Of a stretch of 64,000 bases of DNA, positions 23,397 to 37,012 are shown in pieces. Numbering within the stretch: the stretch's first letter is position 1; each line of letters begins with the position of its first letter. The position numbers were made by a program, and so were the translations under genes. A model generated the notes under the pieces. The model was given only the letters and a program-made list of their open reading frames with translations, was not told where the DNA came from and did not search any database. Source of the DNA: Reticulascus tulasneorum (lineage: Eukaryota; Ascomycota; Sordariomycetes; Glomerellales; Reticulascaceae); NCBI GenBank assembly GCA_001557505.1, contig LSAX01000003.1, forward strand, positions 4,588,001-4,652,000. The letters run 5' to 3'.

Positions 23397-26300
23397 TGAT
23401 TAGTTGTAACTGGCAGCGTCTGGTCGGAATACCTTTGATATTGTTTCTTTTATCATGTATGTTTACCTAGACAATCAACTGGAGGATCCATTTCCACTCT
23501 CATGCGAGATGAAGGCTCTTGTGCGACTCAGGGTCTAGAAAAAACATGAAGAAGGAATTCAGGAACCCGACATTGTTGTCCATCTGCCCTGGAGATTTGT
23601 AATTTGAGATACTGACTTGAAGTCCACTCTACACTGTATGCATTTTGCTCCTTAGCCTGGGTCATCTTGCGGCGTTGGGTGGGCATCCCCAGAGCATCCT
23701 AGACCATAGACGTAGCACAGGTTCGTATGGGCCAGGCACCCTACCTAATCAAGAGAAGATGAGTGATCGAAAAACAAAGAAAAATCGTGCTATCTCTGCA
23801 GCCACTTGGTCACTTTATATTCGGTGCTTCACATAAACCACATGGCGATATGGTTCGACTTGCAAGATCGTACATGAGGGCTGGCTGTGTACCAGTTCAC
23901 GAGCCCTGAGGCCGTCATCACCTTGCCTGTACAAAGGTTGTGCAAGGCACGTGCCACTCGCATAATAGATTAATTAATTTACCAACTGGTGAAACTCGCA
24001 TTTTGGGGAAGCCCCCTACACCATGAGACACCAGTTCTAATAGTTTTCGTCTTTGCGGCTCCCGAATGAGGTCCTTCATCCAGTCCATCAAAAATCCCGT
24101 CTGCTGCATGAAGATATGCTGATTTATGGCTTTCAAAGTCGGTCAAGCTTCCGCAACCTTAACTGTCGTCTCCGCCCAACTAAACTTCGAGGCTGCAGCA
24201 TGACCGCCGAATATCCAGGCGCCTCCTCCGCCATGCTGTCACGACCCGAGACCCTTTGCTCAACCATCTGCTGACCGCTAAAACGGGCCGAGTCGACATA
24301 CTTTGGAACCCCAGATATGTTGTACCTAAGCATTACTCGATACTTCCGTCACTGGCAGCTTCTTCTGGAAGGCGTAATTTGACCCCGCAGGGTGTGTTGT
24401 ACCTTAGTCCCCAGGATCACGCAGCCCGGCGTGCCAACTACACGAGAAAGGCCGAGACGAGACGCAAGGCTATGGGGGTTACCGTCGACGACCCCTCCCT
24501 CTTCTGTGGTGTGCACACAGCGGACGACCTGAGGATTTGCTGGCCTTGGCAACACAACCGTGTCAAGGAACGGCCCGACACCCGTCACACGCTGCCTTCC
24601 GCCAGGCCGTTCCTTGGGACGGACTATCATGACTCTCGATGGTGTCATTTGATCTTATTGGCGTTGTGCACTCCAGCCCGTTAAAGCCTCTTTGATGGAG
24701 GGCCAGGGAAATTGCCATGTCGTCAAGGTCAAATGCGGTCTTCCCAGCGTGCTCGCATGGAGAAGAACAAGCATGTTCCCGGTTGTATACGTGATCTTCA
24801 GGGAACACCACGAGGGCGGGCCTGCAGAGCTACCGAATCTGCCCATGGCACCGTCATCCCACCATGCATCCCCGCAGCATTCAGCTGGGCCAAAGGTGTA
24901 GAGAGGCTCCCTCTAAACCTGGTAAGACCGTGTCCAAATATCGATGCCTGCCCCGCACCGCGCATCCTTGGGTGTCCATCAGCTCCCGCTTTGGGGTCAA
25001 GTCCGTTCTCCTGGGGCTAATTATGGACTTTGTGGCTCCAGCTATTTTCCAAGGTATCGATTCTCAAAACCCCAGGGTCTCTATCCGAAGATTCGGTTCG
25101 ACGACGTGGACTCGGAATTCTAATAGTTCGGCGACGGCGCCTCGACTTATCTCTCAGATGATTTGCCAGTGACCCCAAATTATACCATGCCGTTCATTGC
25201 CACGAGGGAAAGGGCCTACGGATGGCGGTCTTGAGCTGTGGTTGGTGGCGCCCCCCACTGTTCTCTTCAAAGAAACCGCACATCCAAGAGGCAATTTGAC
25301 AACGAACTAGTCCATCTTCATTCTCCGGCTACAGCGGTTGCGGAATCGGGCTTCACTTCGAACGTCTCATGTGTCCCATTCGTCCAACTTCCTCTCAACA
25401 TACCTTATCCATCGGCGTTCGGCGCAGGGCTCCTCAACATGGGTGGTGCGCACTAGTTGCGAGAAAAGCCAGTGGCTTGCGCTATTTTGCTTTTCCCATC
25501 GTCCTCCATGGCAGTTCTTTGTCCTTATTTGCCCAGTTGGGAAATGGACAGAAATACATATGTACAGGTCAGGCTAGACGTCTTTGATCCCCCACCGTTC
25601 TCGCCCATGGCTGTCTTACTTTCCTCCACATCAGACCTTCTCCCCTCAGCGGCCCGTCGGACACAACCGTGTGTCGTCAGCTAGGTAGTCTTAGTGCCAT
25701 GCATCAATCCAGCCCGGATTCCGCGAGACTGCGCTTTTGCCACCATTAATTCATCATTGGCTGCTTCGTCAATGAGAGGGTGGCTACGTGTCGAGCTAAG
25801 GCCCTAACCTCTGGAATCCCTGCGATTCTAGAGGGGAGGTCCGTTGGATGTGGTCCAGCCTGGCGAACAGTAGGCTTCATGGCTTGGCGGAAGATGGAGT
25901 GAGATCTCTCTACCCGTGTCTGTCTCCTGCACTAACCTCGCCAGGATCTACCGTCATTTGTCTTGGGAGGCCTTTGGTGTGGTTCCACGGCATTCTGTAT
26001 ACTGCGCATCATTGCAGCGCTTCAGCGATCCATGATGGCGGGCGGGAAACTCGAAGCAAACAAACGCAGGTAGGTTCATCCTGCGTCGACGGACACCTTC
26101 TGAGACCCCTCCCTCCGCCGATGTCTCTACCACGGACTTGGTGTCCAGACTGCAAGCTTAATTGGGGCATGTGGGGGCATCGACTTCACTGGGTTTGGGG
26201 ACCAGCTAATGCTGCCTGCCGGATCAGGGATAACCACTCGTTTTGGGAAACAAGGGCCGGGATTGTGCCTTGAATAGCACTGGATGGCATTCAAAGCGCC

Positions 26301-26808
26301 CATCGCCTTGGAGCCGATGACAAGCAAGACATGCACGTTTCTACCAGCAGGCTGGATACCGTTTCATTGGATCCCCGGGGATTGCTAATTGGCTCGACCT
26401 TTGCGTTATCGGCTGGTGGTCTGAGGCGAGATGCGAGGACCAGACATGATGCTGCCGGTCGGGATAACAAGGCCCTCTTTGTGCAAGTCTCACTGCAATG
26501 TCTCACAGAATGTACAGAGACAAAGGACGGCTCACCCAATAGCAGCGCGCCAACCTTCCCCCAACTTAGCACCGGCCTTAGCTGGAGCAAGGGTGCGATT
26601 TCTGGCCTCTTGATGCGCCAGAATGTCACCATTGACGTCTTTGCCGTTTTAGCAGTATACATCTGATGTTGTTTCGGTCATTTAAGACACCAATGGAAGA
26701 CACGGCCTTGAGGAACGAATGCTATTTGACTTCATATCGCCGCACTCCACTCCACTCCCTCCCCCAATTGCCCTTGCTGCATCCAACCCCGAACAATAGG
26801 CCACGAGC
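23397..26808. other. Gene-free region between fhbA and the PKS locus
   Basis: About 3.4 kb with no supported gene. The longest frames (24256-24684, 142 codons; 25848-26273, 141 codons) have no recognisable domain and overlap equally open frames on the other strand. The final part, with CT-rich sequence near 26745-26780, is the likely promoter and leader of the Zn2Cys6 regulator. Confidence 0.45.
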
Positions 26809-28271
26809 ATGGCCGAGAGTCCGAATCGGAAAGCTTGCGACCGCTGCCATACGCAGAAACTGAGCTGCAAGCGCATCGGCGACGAGCCTTGCCAGCGTTG
26901 TATCAGGTTGAAGACCGATTGCAAGTCGAGTCCGTCACTGAGATATCGGAAGCAACAGTCTACAGCCGATGCTTCACAGGAGGGCGCTCGTTCGCCCAAG
27001 CGGTTGCGAACTGGAAGCGAGAACCAGCTTGTGAGACCTAGCTTCGGTGAGTCTGATGTCTCTCCCTTGTCTAGAACTCGATCCATACTGACGGTTTCGC
27101 CGAAGGGCTAGTCAAGATCCAGACTATTGGTGGATATGGGCTAAATGGCGCGGCGGTGGTTTCGCCCGATCCGATGCTGGATATGGTGGACTTCAACTTC
27201 GGGTTTGACCACTCCAGCCTCTTCACGCCGAACTCCATCGACCAGCATTTATCTCACCAGATTATCCCTGAAAGAGTCGAGGAGCTGGTGCCCAGGGACG
27301 CCATCGCCGGGACCTGGAGCCCGCATCTTTCAGCCAGCTCGGATGCCTGCCCTGACTCGGCATTCATATCCCCCACTGCCCCTGATACTGACCCTGGTGG
27401 GCGCGCCATATCACATTCAGCATTCCAGAAGCAACTCATCACACAGAGTCACGGACGGTACGGGCCTGCCGCATCTGAGCGGCGATCCAGACCACGCGGC
27501 AAACAGAAAGCAAGGCAGATCATGCTGAAACCAGCGGTAGGCAGAAGACCAGCTTCGACCAATCAATGGATGCCTCAGCTATCGGAAATCAACGCGAGGC
27601 TTTTTGAGCTTTCGTCCTCTCTCCCTCAGCAGCTGGAATCGGGCGAGGAGGCTGGACACGGATACTATGGCAGACCGACCACCCCTGAAGAGAGCAGATT
27701 GGGGAACCAAGCTTTCCCAATCGATGAGCTATTCAAGCTGTCCAAACGCTTCGCAGAGATAATCGAGGACATTACCCCGGCTGATGGGGCCACGCCAACC
27801 TCGGACAACGGCACTCAACAGCAACAGCCAAAGGCGCTGAACAAGTTTGCGGATCCAGGCACATCCTTGTTCATCCTTTCGGCATACGTTCGTCTGCTCG
27901 ACATGTACCAAAAGGTTTTCAGCTGTATTCATTCGGAGATTGCTCAACTGGATATAGGGAATGCGCTCCGATACTGGAAGTTGCCGGATGTCACGGTGGG
28001 GTCATTTGCTGTCGAATCGACACCATCGTTACAAATGTCTCTCACGATCCAGTTGGCAGAGGAGTTCTTGTCGCAGCTGAGAAGCTGCACGGCGGCGTTG
28101 GATCCGGGATTGAAACAGGAGAGCTCACCAGCTAGTCGAGCTTCTGATGGTTCATCAATGTTTTCAGGTGTCATCGATGTGTCATTCCAAGCCATCAAGA
28201 GCCGGGAGGAGAACATTGGGAGACAGCTGGCAGACTTGCGCAGCGATATTGATGCCTTCCTCGATAGTTGA
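26809..28271 (+). CDS. Zn2Cys6 transcription factor beside the PKS
   Basis: Nuclear DNA-binding regulator, probably pathway-specific for the adjacent polyketide synthase. Two exons, 26809-27046 and 27112-28271, give 465 residues; the 65-bp intron joins in a Val codon. The N-terminal binuclear zinc cluster starts CDRCHTQKLSC and continues with C-x7-C-x2-C-x6-C, residues about 10-37, followed by a basic stretch (RYRKQ, PKRLR). The C-terminal part is helical (RLLDMYQKVFSCIHSEIAQL and a further leucine-rich block) like the regulatory domain of AflR-type cluster regulators. The gene is 0.7 kb upstream of the PKS in the same direction. The alternative acceptor near 27065 leads to a stop within a few codons, which supports the chosen intron. 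Confidence 0.88.
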
Positions 28272-28972
28272 CATACTTAGACGATCCAGTGATAGGAATA
28301 CGAGTTGGGCAACTCTACTTATGAGAAACCATCGCGTGTCTAGATTAAACCCATTTCGTTCACCATATCATGGCCTGAGGGAAGCGTAAGATGGTTGCCA
28401 GCCTTGAGCTACTGTCACTTCCCATTTCGTCCATAGTACTCATCAGTCTTGTCGGGTTTGCATTCCGAAGGTTTCTGGGAGCGGGCTGGATTTGGGTGTT
28501 GCCACACGAACCTCGCTACCCAGTTTTCAAACAAAGAAGCGGCTCCCCCCATTGCTGCGGTCTATTGCCATAAGTGAAGTAAATACTGATAGAATTTGAA
28601 ATTTATGACAAAAGATTGCCTTTGGCCACCGAGCATTCCTTCCTAATCGTAGCATGCAGATGCGGAGTTCCGAATCCAGCATTCGGCTGAGGTCGCCGAA
28701 TGGCCTCGACCAAAGGGGCCGAACTATAGAATTGATATCTCCATTCATGGCAGTTAGTCACTATCAGTTCCATACTTCCAAGGAATCATGCCGTTTGGTT
28801 CTCCTATTTCACCGGCATCCCTCGTGGCAGGCACGGTCGGCGCTTCACCGTGACTTCAACTGGTTCTTGCATTACATGTAACTGCCTTCCTCGATGGCTA
28901 ACTAGGAAATATTTTTCTCCTCCACCTCTCTTTTTCTGCACCATACCCAATCACCCCCGTGCAGTCTCGGGT
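28272..28972 (+). other. Regulator 3' flank and PKS promoter
   Basis: No gene. Contains the terminator region of the Zn2Cys6 gene and the promoter of the PKS. A strongly pyrimidine-rich stretch at about 28912-28945 lies just upstream of the PKS ATG at 28973. The frame is open further upstream to 28850, but conservation begins only after 28973. Confidence 0.5.
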
Positions 28973-31900
28973 ATGTCGTACAACACGCCTCCTGCGGAGC
29001 CGATTGCCATCGTCGGCAGTGGCTGTCGGTTTGCCGGTGGTGTAACATCGCCATCCAAGCTCTGGGACCTCCTTATATCGCCAGCAGACCTCACCAAAGA
29101 AGTTCCCAAGCAGAGGTTCAACGTCGCGGGCTTCTATCACCAGGATGGAGAGTATCATGGCACAACCAATGCCACCAAAGCGTATTGGTTGGAACAGGAC
29201 CACCGAACGTTTGACGCCAGCTTCTTCAACATCACTCCCAAGGAGGCGGAAGCCATCGACCCCCAACATAGGATGTTGCTCGAGGTGGTATACGAATCCA
29301 TGGAGTCTGCTGGATACACACTGCAATCCTATGCCGGACAGAAGGTTGCGGTGTTCGCGGGCGTAATGACCGCGGATCATCAGACACTCTGCCAGCGCGA
29401 TGAAATCACGGCTAACCAATACTTTGCAACCGGCAACGCCGCATCCATTCTCTCAAACCGAATTTCCTACTTCTTCAACTTCCACGGGCCATCGATGACC
29501 ATCGACACGGCATGCTCATCGAGTCTTGTTGCCCTACACCAAGCTGTTCTGAGTCTGCGATCTGGGGAAAGCGTAATGGCTTGTGTGGCAGGTGCCAACC
29601 TCATGATCACTCCAGAGCAATTCATCACCGAATCGAGCCTTCATATGCTGAGTCCAACAGGACGATCTAGAATGTGGGACATTGATGCTGATGGATATGC
29701 GCGTGGCGAGGGAGTTGCAGCTCTTCTTCTCAAGCCGCTTTCCCGCGCCTTGGCCGATGGCGACAACATCATCAGTATCATTCGGGAGACAGGAGTCAAC
29801 TCGGATGGTCGAACTAAAGGCATCACAATGCCTAACCCAGAAGCTCAAGCCGCCTTAATCATTGACACCTATAGGCGATCAGGCCTTGATTCGCGGAATC
29901 CATCCGAGAGATGTCAGTATTTTGAGGCGCACGGTACTGGAACACAAGCCGGCGATCCAAGAGAAGCACAAGCTATTGACACTGCTTTTTTTGGGACGAT
30001 GAAGGCTGAGGAAGCCCCTGAATTAGGCAGTCAAAAACTACTGGTCGGATCCGTCAAAACCGTGATTGGTCACACAGAAGGTGCTGCGGGACTGGCCGGT
30101 CTGTTGAAGGTGGTGCATTGCATGATCCATCGGGCTATCCCGCCCAATCTGCATCTTCACACTCTCAATCCAAGTGTTCGGCCTTTCTACGACCACCTCC
30201 TTATACCGACATCAGTTACCTCTTGGCCCGAAGCTCCGCCTGGTCAGCCACTCCGAGGAAGTGTAAACTCCTTTGGGTTTGGGGGCACGAACTCACACGC
30301 CATCATCGAGAGATATGAGCCGGAAATTCACAACCCCGTTGCCAAGTTGTTCTTCCCACAACTAAGTTTAGCTGCTCCTCGCACGACTGCACACAACTTG
30401 GAAAGGCCATCCATTACTCTGCCAGTGGTTTTATCAGCAAAATCTCAGAAGTCTCTCGCAGCTGTTGTTAGGAGCTTACGAGATTATCTGGTCTATAATG
30501 AGGGCATCTCCTGTGAAGAGGTGGCATATAACCTATACACCCGACGCTCGCCATTGACGTACAAATTGGCGGTGGTCGCCGGCTCCAGGAATCAACTGAT
30601 TCTTGAGTTGGAATCCCTGCTTGCCAAAACGCAGCAGGTGCCCAATTCTGAAGTTGGCATTCGCTCCAAGTTGGATGGCGGCAAACCCAAAATCCTTGGC
30701 ATATTTACCGGTCAGGGTGCGCAATGGAAGAGCATGGGTCGACAACTCGTCTTCAGCAGCACGATATACCGAGACACCATTTGTCGCCTCGAAGACTATT
30801 TAAAATCTTGCCCGGATCCACCCTCCTGGTCGCTTATCCACGAGCTCGTGGTTGAAGAAGATGCCACTCGGATCAACATTGCTGCTCTGTCACAGCCCCT
30901 TTGCACGGCTGTACAAATTGCTCTCGTTGACCTTTTACGAAGCGTTGGGGTTTCTTTCCATACCGTTGTCGGGCACTCCTCTGGAGAGATCGCGGCTGCA
31001 TATGCCGCGGGTGTGTTAACGGAAAGAGATGCAATGCTCATTTCCTACTATCGAGGAATGTCTGCACATCTCGCTTGCGGCAGCGAGGGACAGAAAGGCG
31101 GCATGGTTGCTGTGGGAATGACAAGAGTCGAAGCCACAGAGCTTTGCGAACGCAAGGAATACGGTGGCCAGGTATGGGTGGCGGCCAGTAACGCACCATC
31201 CAGTGTTACTCTATCAGGTCATGTCGATGCGATAAAATCTCTGCAATCAGAGCTCATGGAGCAAAAGAAATTTGCAAGGATGCTGATGGTCGACACTGCG
31301 TATCACTCACCACATATGAATATGCCAGCATCGACCTATCTCAAGGGCTTGGCAGCTTGCAACATCACTCCATCTGAGCAGAGTACCGAAACTGCATGGA
31401 TATCTAGTGTTTATGCAGATGGTACGAAACCCAGTCTCGAGGAACTGAAAGGAAGCTATTGGAAGGACAACATGGTTAAGCCTGTGTCGTTCTACGAAGC
31501 TGTGGGTCTCGCAATGAGATCTCAAGGGCCGTTTGATTGCGCTGTTGAGGTTGGACCACATCCAGCATTAAAGGGACCGACAACTCAGACAATCAAAAAC
31601 ATTGACGGAGAATCGATCCCGTATTCTGGACTGCTGGAAAGGAAGAAGGATGACAGGGTTGCCTTCGCAGAGTTCCTTGGATTCACCTGGTGCTACTTCG
31701 GCCAGAACGCAATTGACTGGGGTGATTTCATTGACAACTCATCCAATCCGATGCTCCTTCAATCTCGTTTAGATCTGCCATCTTATCCTTGGGATCATGA
31801 CCAAGTTCACTATCGCGAGTCTCGGATTTCACGACAATATCATTTCAGAACGCATGCACCACATGAACTACTGGGAGCACGCACAAGAGACGACACCGAG

Positions 31901-34900
31901 TTCGAGCTCAGATGGCGAAACATTCTCAAGCTGGAGACCGTCCCCTGGATTACCCATCACAAGTTTCAAGGCCAGGCACTCTTGCCTGCATCAGCGTACT
32001 GTGTCCTAGCTCTTGACGCGGCCAAGGTCGTTCTGAAAGGTCGTCAGGCAGCCCTGGTTGAATTGGAAGATCTTGAATTTATTAGTGGCATTTCTCTTGA
32101 TCCAAACACCTACGGCGTAGAGATACTCGTTTCATTGAGTATCCACCCGCCTGCAAAGGGTCGTCATTCCCGAGAAGTAATTGAGGGAAGCTTCACCATC
32201 ACCTCTGCATATGCTGATGGAATTGCCCCAATGCAAAAGAACTTCTCCGCAAACCTACGGATCGTTCTTGGAGACCCTTCCGCAAATGCGTTGCCAAGTC
32301 GAGCCCTTAATATGGCGGAGACTTTGCCAGCGGATACAGCTGCTTTCTATCAGATGATGTCCGAGATAGGCCTCGACTACACAGGCCCATTTCAGTCCCT
32401 CAAGACCATTGATCGACGGTATAACTTCTGCTCGGCTACTTTGAAGAAGTTCCATCCAGAGGAAACATCCGGCCTAAGCATAAGTCCGGCGACGCTGGAT
32501 AGCTGCTTTCACTCTGTTTTTGCAGCATGCGCTTCTCCAGGCGACAAGTCTCTATGGACTTCCTTCCTTCCACGGACTATTGACAAGATTCGCTTCAATC
32601 TCGCCATCTGTGATGGCAAGCCAGACGATAATAGGAGTCTTGTGGTTGATTCGGTGTTGAAACAGATGACGCCGACTTCCAAAACCTCGCGCACAATGTT
32701 CCAAACCGACATTGGCATATACAACGACCTCGGCCAAATGGAGATCCAGGTTGAAGGCCTGACCGTCTCGTCGTTTGCTAACATCAGACCCCAAGATGAT
32801 CATGAGCTTTATCTCCACACGGTACTGGATATGGACCCAGAGGATGCGATCGTCTCTGCTGATTTCATCGTCGATGATCCAGTTGTAGACCGCATTGTTT
32901 TGGAAAGCTGCGAACGTGTGGCACGATTCTATCTACGCGGGACCATTCCAATCAAGGTGTCCTCTCCATTCTTCCTGACACCACCAGTCTCTCCAATTGA
33001 TGGGCCGAAGCTCACAGAAGAACCTCTACCAAGTCCTTGGCAGACTGAGACCGCAGCATCCCTGAGCGAATTCATCTTGCAGTCTCCACATCATCAAGCC
33101 TTGGACTTCATCCGCCTTCTTGGCGAAAATTTGCCTGATGTTCTCCCTGCCATGATTGGTACAATCATTGAGGAAGCCAAGCAGCTTTATCATTTTCGAA
33201 CTCATCTCAGCCGAGTTGTGAAGCAGATAGCGCATCGCTATCCCAGAATGCGAGTGCTTGGGATGACGAACCCAGAAGCCGGACTGACCGAGTATATCAT
33301 CGCCGGTTTACAGTCGTCATTTTCATCTTACACAATTGGCACAGAGCTTGAAGAGCATCTCTATGCTCGACTGCCCCAGTCGGATATCTTACGCAAAAAG
33401 GTGCTCACTGACCAGCTTAACATTTTGGACTCTTCCGCCTCCACCAGTACCCAAGCCTTTGACCTTGTCATCCTGAGTACTTCAGTGGTACAAGGACCAA
33501 AGTTGCAGAGCGATTTGAAGCAGTTGCAGGCCTTGATGAAGCCAGGTGGGTTCCTGGTAATGATTCACGAGTCCATCAGTCCTCTTAGAGCTCGGCTCCG
33601 TCGCTGTGCAGGCTTCGCAAATATATCCGAGGAGCTACTTACGCCTCCTGAATGGCCTGATGTTCTTAAAGAATGTGGTTTTGCTCGAATGGCTGAAGCC
33701 TCGGACCAGTTCTTTGCACCGGGATTTTCGCTAATTGTCAGAGAAGTAGAGTCGGAGCTGAAGCACACGGCACTAAACCCCTTGTCGTCCTTCGACAAGA
33801 GTGTTGCAGGTAGTATGCTGATTATTGGCGGCTCAGAGGATGTTACATCTCAACTTTCGTCCGACTTAAAGGCAAAAATATCTCCATTTTGCAGCGGCAT
33901 ATCTCTAGCAAGTAGCCTGGGGGCAGCTAGCAATGGGGGTTTCCTGCAAGGTGTCAGTTCAGTCATCTTCCTCGCGGATTTGGACCAGCCAGTCATGACT
34001 TCGATGACTTCGGAGCGACTTGAATTTCTTCGAAGTCTGATGGTTCCGGAGATGATTGTCCTCTGGGTCACTCTTAACTCTCGCACTGCGAACCCGGACC
34101 TTGCCGCTTCTTACGGATTCGCCCGCTCGATGCTAGCAGAGATTCCCAGCCTCAAGCTCCAAATGCTCGACGTTGACACGCTTGAAAATGCAGCAGTGAT
34201 AATCTCCGAGTCATTCTTGCGGTTAAGCATGGCAGATCTCCAAAAGAATTCAAAAGACAACCAGATTGTCTGGAGCCACGAGCACGAGATCATCGTCGAG
34301 AATGGTCGCAGACTCATTCCTCGAATGCTTCCCTGGAAGCATGGAAATGATCGGTTTAACTGCGCTAGACGGCTTGTCAGTGAATCGGTCAACACACTGA
34401 AGTACTCAGTCGAGGTGTTATCCTCCCAATCTAGCGATGGCTCGGTCGAGTACAGCACCAATATTGTCGACGTAGATTCTCAAGGACCAGTGCTGCCGGA
34501 CCAGACACTGATCCAAGTCGACTACAGCTCTGTAGAGGTCATCAACTTCGGAACGTATGCTTCTCATGTTTGCATTGGCCGCGAAGTATCGTCTGGCGAA
34601 GTCTGCATTGCACTGTCGAAATCCAACGCATCTTATATTTCAATCCCTCACTCCAGTGTCTTTCGGCCCGGGGTCCACTGTGGTGATCCAAAGCTGCTAT
34701 TGGGGTTGGTGGTGCGAAATATCATCGCCTTATTAATTGCAGAGGACGTACACGTCAAAGCAGTTATCTTACTGGAGCCGGACGCTGCTTTCCTAGACTT
34801 TGCTCGACAGGTTCTGTTGAAGAAGGGAATCTCAGTACATGGATATACCACCAACATGATCAACGGGAAACCATTTCACTCACAAGCATATATCCATCCG

Positions 34901-36616
34901 TATGCCAGCATGAGGGATATTGAGAGTGTGTTCCCCTCGGGCGGCGCATTAATCGTAGACTTCCTCCCAGAAGGCAGCGAGTTGTCGGATAGGTTGATCG
35001 ACTGCATCCCAGAGAACTGCGAGTATCAGTCTCGCTTCTCTCTTTTGACCTCCGAATATGTTGTCGCGTTAGGCGACTACATGGATATAGAAGGCGTATG
35101 GGAGACCGCCATCACGAATGCCATTTCACAGTCGACCTCCATGCGAGGGCAGATTGATATCCCTGACTTCGAGGAAATCTCTATCCGCACGCTCATGGAA
35201 AAATCGGGCGCGGTTTCTCCCTTCCAGCTACTAGATTGGAGAGCCGAGCGGTCTGTTCAGCATGTTACGAAAGCAATCTCGGAAACCCAGCTTCTCCGGC
35301 CCTACAAGACCTATGTCCTCGTAGGTCTAACGCGTGATATGGGCCAAAGTCTCTGCACCCTGTTCTTCGAGCGTGGCGCTCGGCATCTTGTTCTCGCAAG
35401 CAGAAACCCAAACACGAATCCCAAATGGAAGGATGAGCTCATTGCGCGTGGTTGTGATGTCCGCATCGAGAAACTGGACGTTACGAATCTTGAAGACGTC
35501 CTGGACTTCAAGAAACGACTCCTGGAGTCCATGCCGCCAGTAGCTGGTGTTATTAACGGGGCTATGGTCTTGGATGATCGCGTCTTTGCCCAGATGGATA
35601 TCGAAACGTGGGATCGAGTGCTACGGCCAAAAACTGTTGGATCGAAAAACTTGGACGAAGTGTTTTGCGAGCCGGATATGGAGTTCTTCATTATGACCTC
35701 GTCGTTCGCTGCTCCTGGAGGCCACGGTGGGCAGTCGAACTACGCAGCAGCCAACATGGTATGATGTTCTTCCGCTGATGCATTCTTGATGCTTCAATTA
35801 ACACTTTCCGCAGTACATGAACGGTCTCGCAGCTCAGCGCCGTAAAGGCGGGCTCTGTGGCTCGGTTCTTAACATTGGTGTCATTTATGGTCTCGGTCTT
35901 CTCCACCGCGAGCGAAACGATATATACCAATATCTCGAAAAAGACGGCTACCCACCCATCTCTGAGAGAGACATACATCATATGTTCCTCGAGGCCATCG
36001 TCGCCGGCCGCCCGACACCCAACCAGATCTACGATATCACTACAGGACTAAAGAGGTACAATCCAAATAACCCGAATCCGTTGCACTGGCATCTTGACCC
36101 TCGGTTCTCACATTTCACCATACAAGATGACGACGAGGCACTTGATAGTAGCACTGATGAGAAGCAGAGCCTGAAGGAGCAGCTTAACAGTGTTAGTTCC
36201 GTTACCGAGGCTGCTGCGGTGTTGGTTGAGTGCTTTGCTAGACATTTGGAGGGACTGCTTCAGTTGCCTGAGAAGAGCGTTGGTGGAGAAAACAACGTTG
36301 CGGAGTTGGGACTGGATTCTCTCGTTGCAGTCGAGATAAGAAGTTGGTTTTGGAAGGCTGTCGATCGTGACGTTCCTGTTTTGAAGATCCTCGGCAGTCA
36401 GAGCATTGCCAAACGTGAGTGAAGACTGATGTATCATTGATTTTTAGATGGTTGCTAACTGTCGCAGTTTGCGGAGAGATCGCAGAGGGGCTGATGGCTG
36501 AAAGAGAAAAGGCCAAGGTAGATGCAGCAGCAGTGATGATTGTTTTGCCACCGAATGAGGTTAGCAAGGTTGCCAGTGCTACAGTTAAGGTTGTTGAAGT
36601 TACCGAAGTTAATTGA
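28973..36616 (+). CDS. Reducing polyketide synthase, PKS-NRPS-like but lacking NRPS and ER
   Basis: Iterative type I PKS assembling a partly reduced polyketide. Exons 28973-35758, 35814-36414 and 36468-36616 encode 2511 residues. Domains: KS about 9-435 (Cys181 in DTACSSSL, His320, His367); AT about 570-880 (Ser669 in GHSSGEIA); DH about 965-1270 (His996 in an HxxxGxxxxP motif, Asp1176); a methyltransferase-like region about 1400-1570 whose SAM glycine motif is replaced by VLGMTNPEAG; a pseudo-ER region about 1800-2060 without a nucleotide-binding glycine motif; KR about 2110-2330 (Ser2243/2244, Tyr2257); ACP with Ser2431 in LGLDSL. It ends about 80 residues past that serine, with no reductase, thioesterase or condensation domain. 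KR and ACP sequences (NIGVIYGLG, ISERDIHHMF, SWFWKAVDRDV) resemble PKS-NRPS hybrids. Product release and saturation would need other proteins. Confidence 0.93.
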
Positions 36617-37012
36617 TGCCGAGATTCAATGGCAAATATGTAGGAGTTTAGGTTTTTCTGTTTGATCCATAGATGTATTGAAGTCGAGTTTTCTTAGATG
36701 GCCTACGGTTTACTGGTAAGGGTTAATTCGGCGTAGCACAGGGAAGTCATCGAGTGCTGGACATAGATAGGCAGTGCCAGAACTCTTAATCCTTTTCAAT
36801 ACCAGTCTTCTAACTATGTGTTCGTAAATATTCATTCTGGTGCAAGAGTATGTTACTTTACTTTGCGTATTGTACTGCATCTGAGACGGCACAGTTGGAG
36901 ACAAACGACTACCACGAGCCAATATCAAGCCTCCATATTAACATTGCAGAGACAAGTAGAGCTGTTGACCTAAAAAATAGAAAACTACCTCTGGCTTCAT
37001 CATTTATTCACT
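36617..37012. other. Convergent 3' region of PKS and NmrA-like genes
   Basis: About 0.4 kb shared by the 3' ends of two convergent genes; AT-rich, no gene. I looked for a leftover condensation-domain frame after the PKS stop and saw none. Confidence 0.6.

Noticed and set aside
24256..24684. 142-codon frame in the region before the PKS locus
   Set aside because: No domain and equally open frames on the opposite strand.
28850..28972. Upstream extension of the PKS by 41 codons
   Set aside because: The extra residues are cysteine- and proline-rich leader-like sequence; family similarity starts just after ATG 28973.
28898..29419. 173-codon frame antisense to the PKS start
   Set aside because: Shadow of the conserved ketosynthase coding sequence.
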